From: Steinernema hermaphroditum
Lineage: Eukaryota; Nematoda; Chromadorea; Rhabditida; Steinernematidae
NCBI GenBank assembly: GCA_030435675.1
Contig: CM059624.1
Span: 9,944,769 to 10,008,768 of the forward strand
Reading direction: 5' to 3'
DNA: 64,000 nucleotides
Shown: piece by piece, positions 34,779 to 46,056 of the stretch
How positions within the stretch are numbered: the stretch's first letter is position 1
Layout: the number at the start of each line of letters is the position of its first letter
Made by a program: the position numbers and the translations under genes
The notes under the pieces: generated by a model
The model's database searches: none
Told to the model about the DNA's origin: nothing
The model's input: the letters and a program-made list of their open reading frames with translations, nothing else

Positions 34779-36893
34779 TCAGTCGACGATCGCGTTGTTG
34801 GCGATGACATTCTTGTACCACGCGGCGGAGGCCTTCGGGGTGCGAGTTCTGTTCGGAGAAGTGAAGTCAACCTGCAAGGAACGTTACAGAGTGCTTCGAC
34901 CCCGCTCTGTCTTACATGATACATTCCGAAGCGTTCGGTGTACCCGGCGTGCCACTCGAAGTTGTCGAAGAGACTCCAAAAGAAGTAGCCCTTCACGTTG
35001 CAGCCGTCCTCGGTGATGGCTTTGTGGATAGCCTCCAGATGCCCCTTGATGAAGAAGATGCGCGAGACGTCTTCGTTCTCCTCGCCGGGGGTTCCCATCA
35101 CTCCGTTCTCCGTGATGTACACGGGCACGTTGTTGAAGTTGCGCTTGATGTACTTGAGGACCGAGTGGAGACCTTCGGGGTAGTAGCGGATCCACGAGTT
35201 GCTCATCCTTAAGAAACTCGTTCAAAGGGTCGCTTTTGAGAGAATCCTACTTCTTCCACTCGGGACTATAGAACATATAGACATCGACGTCGCGTCCCCA
35301 CTGACTGTACATCGTCGGGGAGGGAAGGGAAGAGTTGACGTTCGTCTCAGAGGCCATGACGCCGATATAGTAGTTGACTCCAATGAAGTCGGCCGAGTTG
35401 CGCAGCTCCTCGACCTGCGCCGCGGTGAACTTCGGGAGACGCGAGGTCTCGCGGCCCTCCTTCTTGCGCAGCTCCTCCATGCGGCACTTCATCGCCGCCG
35501 GGTAGTCTCCCTCGGGACTGTATACGGTATTCGCGAACCAGCCAAACTGGAACTGGAAGGCGAGGTCGGCGGCGTCCGCGTCGGCTGGGGTGTTCGGCTC
35601 GTACCAGATGGCGTTCATCGTCAGCCCCACGATGCCCTTCTGCTCCTTCTGAAACTCCTTTTTGTAGATGGTGGCAGCGCGGGAGTGGGCCAGCATCAGA
35701 TTGTGGCCGGCGAGGTACATCGTCCACTCGCAGTTCTTCTGGAAGCCGCCGGGAGCGTGCTCAGCCACTTGGCCACAGTAACCGTAGTGTGACTGTGTGT
35801 GCGGCTCGTTGATCGTGATCCACTGCTTCACCTTACTACCGTACTCCTGATAGCAGAAGCGGGCGTAGTCGCCAAACCACTCGACGCTCGCGTCGTTCAG
35901 CCATCCCCCTTTGTCGCCGAGGGACAGCGGAAGGTCCCAGTGGTACAGGGTGACCTACAATAAGGGTTTCTGAGTTGAAAGCAGATCAGACATATCGCCC
36001 GGATTAGACAGTTTCTACAGAGTGTGCCAAAAATAAACTAGTTGAGACAGTCTGCAGGGTACATTATTTTTGTAAGGGATGGAGTTTGAACTTTACTGTC
36101 TAGTTTCAGTTTTTTTCATTCGGAGACTGAATGGAGAGGAGACCGGTCGCATAGGACTAAACAGACTAAGTAGACTTCTTTGTCTCGCTTTTGCAGACTC
36201 AGACAGTTTCGACCGCTAGAACTAGACAGAAATGCCAACGAGACCGATTGAAAAAAAAGCGAGTTTTTGGCTAGAGTTGAGTATGTATCCCATATCAAAA
36301 TTCCCTTGATTATATGCTCATATATAGTCAGGTGTGTCCGCGCTATAGAAGATTAACGCTCACTACGGGCTTGATTCCCTGCTCAAGGAGGGCGTCGAGG
36401 AGGTTGTGGTAGTAGGCGACGCCGTCAGAGTTGATCTTCTTGGTGTGTCCGTTGGGGAAGATCCGGGGCCACGAGATGGAGAAACGATAGCTCTTGACCT
36501 GAACGAGACTCATGGATGGTCCACTGAAGAGGTCTACTCACTCCGAGCTGCTTCAGAAGCACGGAATCTTCTCTGTATTTGTGGTAGGTGTCACAGGCGA
36601 CGTCTCCGGTCTGATTATCAGGGGCAGGATGGGTCTGGAGGAAACGGTCCCAGATGCTCGGTCCTCGACCTAGAAAGACCTTGAGCCTTGAAAGAGGAAT
36701 CCCCAATCTCACCGGTTCCGATGATCCCTCCTTCTACTTGGTAGGCTGAAGTGGCGGTCGCCCACTCGAAGTCCTTCGGGAACGTCTTCGGAGCCTTCGA
36801 GACGCCCTCATCCTGGACCTTAGTGGGGGCGGCTGCGAGGAGAGTGGCGCTCAGAAGGGCCACAAAGACGGCGAACAGCACGAGACTCTTCAT
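34779..36893 (-). CDS. Secreted glycoside hydrolase family 1 beta-glucosidase
   Basis: Six exons (36713-36893, 36542-36669, 36364-36498, 35251-35954, 34916-35207, 34779-34871) give 510 aa, the usual GH1 length. A signal peptide is followed by the [19 protein letters not shown] opening, the acid/base Glu198 in TINEP and the nucleophile Glu416 in YITENG, plus the WSLFDNFEW motif. Both catalytic residues are present, so a retaining beta-glycosidase is expected, acting in the gut lumen or lysosome. Animal klotho or lactase-phlorizin relatives are alternatives, but this is a single-domain enzyme. Intron 3 (35955-36363) is unusually long (409 nt) with low-complexity GACTAAACAGAC-like sequence. A CCCTTCAG acceptor lies just upstream of the start. 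Confidence 0.94.
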
Positions 36894-37104
36894 GACCGAC
36901 CAGATGACCGACTCTTCTGAAGGGGCCATTTTAAGGCCTCTCAGGGCAGGCTATCGCGACGTGCAGTCCCCAAAATCGCGCGACTTCCCTATCTTTTTAT
37001 GTTTTATTACCGAGACGACGACAGATGTCTCGCGGTTACTGTGTTGGGCGAGGGCGAAAAAAACCGAAAAAGTGCCGTGTTGACGCACCTTTTTGCAAAA
37101 GGGG

Positions 37105-37112
37105 CTTATCGG
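37105..37112 (-). promoter_or_regulatory. GATA-like site upstream of the GH1 gene
   Basis: CCGATAAG on the minus strand lies about 212 bp before the start codon. It shares the CNGATAAG form seen before the esterase and protease genes. Confidence 0.3.
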
Positions 37113-40100
37113 AGTGATCGCATTGCGTCTGATGTGTGAAGCACAAGAATCAAAGGGATCACAAAGACCGACCGTCCGTGATGCATCCATGCAACTAAGC
37201 AACATCTTTATGGCTGTGCAGTCCCGAGCAGCGACAGATGTCTCACTTTTTATGGAACGAACAGTCTGTGGTGCCCTGGTATGAACAATTAACTGTTAGG
37301 GGATTCTAAAAGGGGTAAAAAGAGATCTCAGGGGAAAATGAATAAGAGCTAAGACACAATGACACCGAAAGTGTTCTGTTTCCTTTTATGGTGCAGTCAA
37401 CTTTGACTTCACACGACGCGTCTGGAGACCTTTAAGAGTGAAATGCTACAAGTACCAAAATAAAATCGGCCAAACATTGAGCGATGTTTGAATGCACGTT
37501 TCTCTGAATTCCTCATAGAAGAGAAACATTATAATCTTCACAAAGAAAACTGTGAGACGAGAAACAATCCAATCGTTTGTCGACTCTTTCGAGCACTTCC
37601 GAACGAGATGATCGTGGAATAGCTGAGCAAACAGAATCTGTATGAGTGCACTTTGGCACACAAAAACAAATGTTTAGTTTGATCGTTGCTACTTTGATGT
37701 AGAGAAATCAGTTGCAAACAATATTAACTTTGGTGTTCTGACGTAGATTCTGCGATGGACTCACCATCGGAATCCACAGCGGTGGCAGAAAGCGCTCCTA
37801 TAAAAGAGGCGAACATGTAAAACAGATCCTCGGCATGGACTGACCGATGGATTCTCTTGGTCGCCGTGCACGTTTCGCGATTCTAATGCGGATTATCGTG
37901 GAGTCCCGCAAAACGTTCCGACGTGAAACAAAACTGTACAAAATGCACTCGGCGTTCAAGGATTCGTCAAAAGCGGAGGCTCGAATGTTGTAAGGTTTCT
38001 AACGCCGATGCGAACGTTATTGAGGCTTAGGCTTATCTTGAGATATAGGGTTGTTCCATGGATACCATTAGCTATAGAAGGCACCCATTCCCATGTATGT
38101 GACCTATGACGCTGAAGCAGTAGAAACCAAATGTGAAAACTGTGACCCAAAACGTTCCAGCAGAGTGCACGATCGCGCAAAGACGTATTGTTCCAAGTTG
38201 ACCCTTGCGCTTTTCGGCTCAGAACGACATCAGTGGAAATCGTTTAAAATAAGACAAAAAGGTGGAATGGACCAAAATATTCTTTGACTCTAACCTTCCG
38301 TAATATTAGAGGTGGGAGCTGACGCCCTGGAAGCACAGTACCCTTGGACTAGCCATTCGAAAGGTGCAAACCACGAGTGAAATATACGTGATGTAACCAA
38401 TATAAAGTGAGCACCTCTTAACCAACTTTCAGCGACACAAAGGAAACAAAACGAGATAAACAAGAGAATAGAATAATACGAGGGGTGTAAAAGTAGAGAG
38501 TTAATGCAATTCGGCTCGATCTCAAACCTTTCTAGGGTCACGGTTAATATAATTAAGTAACATGGTCAGTGCTAGAGTAAATAGAAAAAGTACAGCCATT
38601 CTAGTCGATAAAGGAGAGCCAACGACAATAAATACATAGGTTCTCAGTGCCGGAAGACGTGACCGTTAACGTAATTTTCCACTCGAACTCGACCTGTTTT
38701 GAAGGGCGACGGCGACCTTCATTAGCTAACAAACACGGATTGGAAAAGCTGCGCCACTCTGAATAGAAAAAGCACGCATGCTATGCGATCAGTTTAAGGT
38801 GATTGATTGGTTCACTCTGAAATTTGCTAACGGAGAAAGAACGACTTTGTATCGGTTCCTCATTCCCTTGATGGATACTTCCGAAGTCAAGGCATACTGA
38901 ACGGCCTTTTCGTCGATCTCTTCATTGTGCAAGTAGTTTTTTGGCTTGTTTTTACTTGTCTGATCTTAGGACATATTACCAAAGTTTTAGTGAATGCTCT
39001 AGATTCGTTTTTATTCAAAGCGAATTCAAAATTATCCCATCATGTGCCAGATGCATTATCCTTAGTTATCTTGCTTGAGCATATTCGAAGCAGCGATTGT
39101 CGCAAGAAGTCGGCCCGTGCAAAACAGCACAACTCTTGCATTTGATCTTAATTTGATTGGTGGATACCTAGATGGAACATGTCGTGGGCGGTCGAGCCTT
39201 TTCTACGTGTGGACCAATCCTCATGCATGGCCAATTTCATAAGCCACTATAGCAGCTTTACTTACTTACACGTGTCCCATCGAACTAGAAGTCTGTGACA
39301 CTGTTTGTTATTATGACGCTGGTTTTGTGCTATGACAGTCGAGGTTCATCTTGTTTTCATGATTACGATATATCAGATGAAATCTAGATTTTGATTTTCG
39401 TGTCCAGACTTGACATTCATACCAGCACCAAACAAAACATCTTGTTCTTGAAGCAACCACAAGCAATATGATTGCAATTTCAAAGCTGGACATTTTCATA
39501 CTGCTATTCTCGAATCATCACTGAATCATCGCTGAAATCGACCCACAGAATTCGCTGGCCATCAATATAATGTGTGCAAATGACCGCTCCACTTAACGTA
39601 CGAACCACGAAGATGCCGAAAATTACTTTCTCCCACAGGTCATGGAAAGACTTTCCTACAATTTGTTTGTTTTTGGCCTTTGGCTTTTTCGTTTGCTTTC
39701 ATTGACTGATCTAAAAGATGTTGTTTTGATGTTTTAACTTTATTTTTTAATCGCATTTACCTTTCTCTATTTTGTAAGTTTGAAATTTATATTTAGTTTT
39801 ACGATCATAATAAATCTTTCATTTGTGTCGTTGGCCGTCAATGCAGAATCTCAGAAATGAGTTGAGTTCGGTCATTCTTAGCCGTCGCTGTTGGCGCAAT
39901 GCTCTTCTTAGAAAGCCTTGAACACACCAAGAACTCTGACACGAGACAAGCACAAAACTGAAAACGCATAAATTTATTGGGAAACAGCAAAATATCAAGG
40001 CATCGATTACAAAAAAAAAGAATAACAACAACTATGAAAAGGTTAGAAGAGGGAATGGCAAAGTGGACGCCACGCTTGAGCGCCAATGTACATAAAAACG

Positions 40101-40164
40101 AACACACCACCCTTAGCCCGCATGTCTCCACAGAAGTGGCTTGGCTTGTCACCGTTTCTTGGGT
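37113..40164. other. Long intergenic region with no convincing gene
   Basis: About 3 kb, relatively AT-rich. A possible small exon on the minus strand near 37757-37792 has an acceptor and a GTGAGT donor but no partner exons. Frames at 38927-39145, 39311-39499 and 39838-40152 lack domains. A dispersed repeat starts at 39816 (listed separately). I see nothing else. Confidence 0.5.
39816..39866. repeat. Dispersed short repeat, copy 1 of 2
   Basis: CTTTCATTTGTGTCG (39816-39830) and TCTCAGAAATGAGTTGAG (39849-39866) recur in the same order at 45908-45942 with one mismatch and a 16-bp shorter spacer. It may be a relic of a small interspersed element. Confidence 0.45.
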
Positions 40165-41795
40165 TTACGCTTTGCGATACAAACAGCCGACGTACTCGTG
40201 CGTCCTCAGAGGGTACTCCTGCACCACGTCGTACTTTTTCGTGTCGTACACCTGGAAGGAGATGGTAGAGGCTCCCCAAGAGGGTATTTAAGTTACCATC
40301 AGGTTGCTGCTGGTGGTGAAGAGGAGGAGGGAGTCGCCTCCGTTGTGCACGATGCCGACCATGTCCCTCGGGAAGTTGGGGAAGTAGTCGGAAGCGGTGC
40401 CGTTGAACGTCGGAATGTTCCAGTAGGCGTCGTACGTGAAAAACTTGTCCTCCATGTCCATGAAGATCATGTTGCCGTCGGTCCATTGGAAGCCCATACG
40501 GGGCATGATGGTGATCTTCTCCGAGAGGGTCTGGGGACTGTTTCGGGCCAGCTAAAGACGAGACAGTGGGTGAAGCAACTGAAAGGTGACTCACGTAGAA
40601 ATGTTCCTTCTTCTTGTTCCACCGGAAACGGTAGACCTTGTTGTGTTCGATGAGGATGATGACTCCGCGACGGGCGTTGGTCAGGGCGGCGGTTACGGTA
40701 CGCGGACCCTCGGGGAACATGTCTGGGATGAGGAAGGAGGCGCGCTGGTGAAGGTTGTCGTTGCGCCAGATCTGGTAGACGCGGTCGCGAGAGAAGACGT
40801 AGGTGCGGCCATTGGGTGCTGAAATATGGGAATGTTTCTAGGAAGGCTGACTCTGACGCTGACGCAGTGGACGAGTCCGGAGTCGGACTCGCGAGTCAAG
40901 GAATACTCTTTTTTTTACTCGAACTCGAGTTCCTGACGGGTCGTAAACATTCGTAGATTAATTTGTGATAGGGATTACTTCGTTTTCGAACCACAGAATT
41001 GAAGGGAAAAGAATAAATAAGTATAAAGTATTTGTTCTTAGATTTAATTTGATCTCCGTAGACAATGGTGATCAATGAAAGATGACCTCTAGTAGGTCGA
41101 TCGGTGATAAATCACAAACTCTTCCTATCCTACTATTAAAGAATCAATTGTAACTGACAGAAACAACGACACAACTAGTTCCTATTCGACAATTCTAAAA
41201 ACATAGGGCTGGGTACATTTAGGTAGGACATTCCATCATCTACTGATAAAGAACCTATCCCCGATAAGACCAAAAAGTTGATTATGATTATCTGCGATTA
41301 CGCCCTAAGACGATTCGCTCCTTTGTTCGTTTTCTATTTTTACCTTTGATGATGGCATCGAAACGGAAAGGACAATCGCTCGGCGGAAGGGCCATGGCCG
41401 GCTTGAAGTCCTTTGTCTTGTTGGCGAACTTCGGGAACTCTCGCTTCCAGGGCTTATCACTTAGGTCGCGACGCATTTTCCGCGCCCTCACTCTGCTCCG
41501 CATTCCGCGTCGACGGCTGGATGGGTCCTGGCCCGACTCCCTGATAAGACGCCACTTCTCCGCTCGTGTCAGCTTTGGGATCGTCAGGGGAATCCTCCGC
41601 GGAGCCGACTTCTCCACGTGCTTCTGTCGATGAAAGACTCGAGGCGAGGTGGCGGACTTAATGGGGACTCTTTCGGGAAGAAGGGGAACAATAACCTACC
41701 AGTTGGTGTCCATTATCGGTGCTCTCCACTGGAGTCGCGTGAACGTCAAGGGCCACAAGGCAAATGGCCAAGAGGGCCACTTTGGTTACCCACAT
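40165..41795 (-). CDS. Secreted hemopexin-like repeat protein
   Basis: Five exons (41700-41795, 41344-41623, 40595-40818, 40297-40551, 40165-40251) give 313 aa. A signal peptide (about 1-20) is followed by a strongly basic linker (SSRRRGMRSRVRARKMRRD, residues about 55-75) and then hemopexin-like blades. These show the typical beginning FRFDAII and the ...GRTYVFSRDRVYQIW, NKVYRFRW, GNMIFMD and SNLMVVYDTKKY repeats. Hemopexin-like folds bind heme or protein partners, often in the extracellular matrix or next to metalloproteases; there is no protease domain here. The basic linker could be a dibasic processing site. The intron at 40819-41343 is 525 nt; the others are short. Confidence 0.8.
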
Positions 41796-44700
41796 TCTGA
41801 AAGGGACAAGGTGGCTCGGGGATCTTAAGATGTGCACGGGAGGACGCGATTTTCCGCCCCAAATCGGGAGTGGAAAGGTCGATCACGTTCACCCTCATTT
41901 GCCAAACTCAAAACGGTGATTTGGCGCGCCGCGGGAAGTCGCGGTCGTAACCTTTCCACGGCGGAAACGAGCGCATGGCGAAGCCGCTTTAGGAGTCGGA
42001 TGACGGCGACGGAGTGTTGAAGCGCCCACTTAAGGGCTCGCTATTTACTTTACGCAAATAGGGACACGGCAGGTTATGGTGGAGAAAGTTCCAAAACGAA
42101 CTCGAGGGTCTACATCGCAAATTATAAGCAGAAGAAGCAGAAAAAGCGCGCTCAAGAAGCATCAAACACCGGGACGAGTCGCTGCAGCCAGAAACTCTTA
42201 GGATTACACTCTTCTTCGTCTGCGCGCCAATAATTTTCACCGTTTCAATTTGTGTGTTTGCGGAGCAATCGTCGAAACAGATGTAATTCGTTAGAAACAC
42301 AGAAGCGACGCCGATTAAGCGCGTCAAATCCTTCCTCGCGCGGTGTTTGCGCTGGAGGCGCGCGTCCACCGAGTGGTCACACGACGCGTGTCAAAGTGCT
42401 CAAGTTTTCGTGCCTCTCTCGAGGCGATTAGGCGCTTCACAGTCGAAAAGTTGTCATCTGGAGAGGGGGAGGGCTGGTACGGTAGCTTCGGTGAAGGGTG
42501 GGTGAGCATGGGTGTAGGAGAAGAAGAACACAAGAAAAGACTGGATGGGCTGCCTCAGAATCGGAACCTACTCGCTACCTACCGTAAGCGACGAGGCGAG
42601 CGACGTCTGAATGAAGAGCGAAAGTTTTACCTTTCGAAGTGCCGCCCGCCTCCGATCGCGTCATAACATTACACCCGGCGGACCCTTTGACCGCCGCTGC
42701 ATGCGACTGCATATGCCGATATTATGCAGTGGACACAGAAAAGGCGTTTCCGGCGGAAAAACGTTGGAATGCGACGCGCCGCTTCTTCGGTGGCAGCTGC
42801 CGACAGCGCCGACGCAAAACTTTTTGCGACGGTCGAGGGTGACGCAAGCGGAACGGTAGCGACTAATTATGAGTATAAGCTGTTGGGAGTGCGCAGCACG
42901 TGTACCTCCGCGGCGATCTTGAAGACGTCGACAAACACGAGCGAGTCTCGACGGGAGGCTGAAAAAAGTTGTAAACAGATAAAAAGAAGTGCTACTCGTT
43001 GTGGTTGGTCAGAACTCCTTGGAATAGGGTCTCATGGAAGGCAATGAAGGACAATTTTCCTCAGAGGTCAATGATCTATTCTTGAAATTAACTTCAATTT
43101 TTGATTTTGATTCCAACTCTCCCTCGAATTCAAACTTTTTGAGAACATCAAACTAGAGACTCCAAAAACCTAAGCGGACACAGAACCCTCTCAAGGATCC
43201 CCTCCCCTTGTGATCGTTTCGCTAAGCGCTTCGAGAAGAAAGTACAAATCGCGGGAGAGGACTACCTGCCTGCAGAGTCGCTGGCGGCGCACCGAAATGC
43301 AAATACGTCGGTGATGTTAATGCTGATAAAACGCTTGAGGCGGTGGTGGCCGTCGAGAGCGGACGGTCCCGTGATAAGCACACTTTGAAACATAAACAGA
43401 CGACGTTTTCGGGACGGAATCGCCTCCCGCGTGGCTAAGTGGCGGTCAGTGGGTGCAGGTGAGGGGGGGGGGGTGGATCGGTGCTCTCGACGTGTCCAGA
43501 GGAATCCGAATTGTTTTGCTGCAAGATAAGAAGTGCAACTACCACAAAGGGGCACCGACAGAGGCTCTGGTGCCATGTAGCGCCGTTTTTGCTGCCTTCT
43601 TGTGCGTTCGCTCCTCCTGATCGTTGGAATGGAGACCGCTGGAAGACGGAGAGTCTGTCGCCAGTGGGAATAAACAAAAAACTGAGGTCGCCCAGGGAAA
43701 CAGTACTTTACTGTAAACGGACAAAAGATGTCACATCGAGGTGTTTATGGCCGAATTTAGAGTCGTCCAAAGTGTCGCTACAAGCAATTAAATCACAAAA
43801 AGTGATGTAAATGTGCTTATAATATGAATGTCTTCCTTAATGGCTCTGATATCGTAGGCATTCACCCCGCGCCGCATTTCCCACCGCTACCGTACCCTTC
43901 TTCCATTGAGTCCATTCGGACGTGCCCGAAAGCGCACCGTACGCATGTTTCCGTTCACAGTGCGGCCGAACCAAAACAAACGTAAGGGATTTCCGTCGCC
44001 GCAGTTTAATCGCCGCTTTACAGCGCCCACAGAAGGAGAGCGTCGCCGCGGGCCAGAACATCGCCGCCACGGAGACTCTCCGCCGGAGAGAGAGTTGTTG
44101 CGATTTTATCATTTGGCGCGCCTCGGTGACTGTAAATCACTTTTAACCGATTCGACATCCAAATTCGCGACTTCGAAGCGCAAACAAAGCGTGCGCCTGT
44201 AAATCTCGACGCTTCGGCCGCGGAGAGGGGGCGAAGACTGTAAAAGGGCGAAAGAAGGGGACCCGATTCACTTTAAGGCGTTTGAAGGAGTTTTTCTTGA
44301 ATGGCAAAAGCCGTTTATTGGCGATGCAGATAACGGCGAGCAGAAGTCGCCGTGACAGCAAGGGGCCGCGCCGTCCTTTCAAAACACACTTCTTGCAATG
44401 ACCATTCAGAGCGGATTGAAAATTCCATAGTGGCCGAAACTGTGCCCGAAAGATGCACAGTCTTATGCAGGACACGTTTCATTTTACCGCAATGTGATGG
44501 TAATGTGGTAGTATGGCCATCAGATGGACTTTTATTGCAAGGATAATCCATTAATATTGCATAATTTCCCAAAATATTTTGAATAGAAGCTTTTTAAGGG
44601 TCCTAAGATCGAAGTTTTCTCATCGGCTATTCCAGAGAAAAGGCATACAGTTACACACCTACGAAGCCACCGACAAAAATTCTTTGCATAAATTCTCCTT

Positions 44701-46056
44701 TGCATAGAGCACCGCTGACCGAGTGCAGCCTTCTGAATATGATAATGTCGATCTTAGCGGCGAGAAAAGAGTGCTTACTAATTAAATACCGCGTGCCTTC
44801 AGCGCCGAGCTAGAAAGAGCCGATTCTATACAGAATCAATGCAAGCAAGACTGTCTTCTGGTGACGTCAAATCTCACGTGACTCAGAGGGTGCAGACCTC
44901 ATGAGAAAACAAGCAATGCGCTGTGCCAGACGCGGCATAATTTATTCCAAAAAGGGCAACAGAATACGGAAGCGCGCTTCATTACTCATAGAAGCGGTGC
45001 GCCTCCGCTTCGATGACGAACGAACCGAATCCGATTCGCTTACTCACAGTGGCGACCGCTATGAGTTTTTACAGCGAGATACGATCTGCCAGATCGTCTA
45101 ACGGCGATAGTCCGCTCGAAACGCATAATCAATCATTCTGAATGTACTTCTTGGGGCTTGGAAATGTTTCGTCGGCTTAGAAAAACCTGTTTCTGTGGGT
45201 ACCGTAGTTTCGAAAGTGCAACTGGCGACTCGTGAAAGCTACGTTTTGTCAAGAACCGAGGGATTTAAAGAACATGCTTCTTCCGATAGTTTATGCTGGA
45301 AAGGGGTCACATGTAAATTAGGTCACTATCAGCAGAAACTTGTGTTTTCACAAGTGCGAACAAAGGTTCCTAGTGTCTCCGATGTCAGAAACACGATCGG
45401 CGATCTCGGCCATGGCTCTTCAAGATGATTTACCTAAACAGTGTGATACAAATAAACGGGACCTTGTGTTCTACTGTTTTAAAGCTACACGCAAAGCTAG
45501 GCTGTTATGCGAGAAGGATATACAACTGTTTTTACTACGATAAAGAGACGCACCACTATCCAACACGAAAAAAAGGCACGAAAATGAGTAGGGAGTAAAA
45601 AGTGCCCACAATCTGAATATGAGGACAGAATGTTTTGCAGTTATCGTTGAGAAGTAGATGAATGTTTCGCCCTTCTTACGTCAGTTGTGTTTTTTATTGT
45701 TTGACATGAATTGTCAAAAATATGAATACGAACCAACCGAGGGGATGTTTTAATAATCTCTCTGGGAAGAGAGTGAATGACTGTTCATCTGTGTTTTGCT
45801 TCGTTGGGAAATATTTTGGAAGTCGTTTCGGGATGTTTCGTTTGGTGTAACAGCAAAGGAATCGGCGAAGAAGACGAACTTTTCTGTCTCTGTCTACTGG
45901 TAAAAACCTTTCATTTGTGTCGGGTCTCAGAAATGAGCTGAGTGAGCGGTCGTTCCTGAACATAAAAGGGTGGATGGAAGGGAGATCGGTCGCACGGGTT
46001 GAGGTATCGTAACCAAATGTCTTGTGATCTCTGTTTACAAACAGAAGTGTTTATTT
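41796..46056. other. Gene-poor intergenic region with GC-rich islands
   Basis: This 4.3-kb stretch between the hemopexin gene promoter and the 3' end of the PTR gene has GC-rich patches (41900-42100, 42300-42900, 43850-44300), a poly-G run at 43468-43475 and AT-rich parts. Open frames up to 126 codons exist on both strands, but none shows a domain or consistent exon chain. The second copy of the dispersed repeat is at 45908-45942. A non-coding RNA or promoter cluster is possible but unproven. Confidence 0.45.

Noticed and set aside
37757..37792. Possible small minus-strand exon with acceptor and GTGAGT donor
   Set aside because: No upstream or downstream coding exon could be joined, so it is not called.
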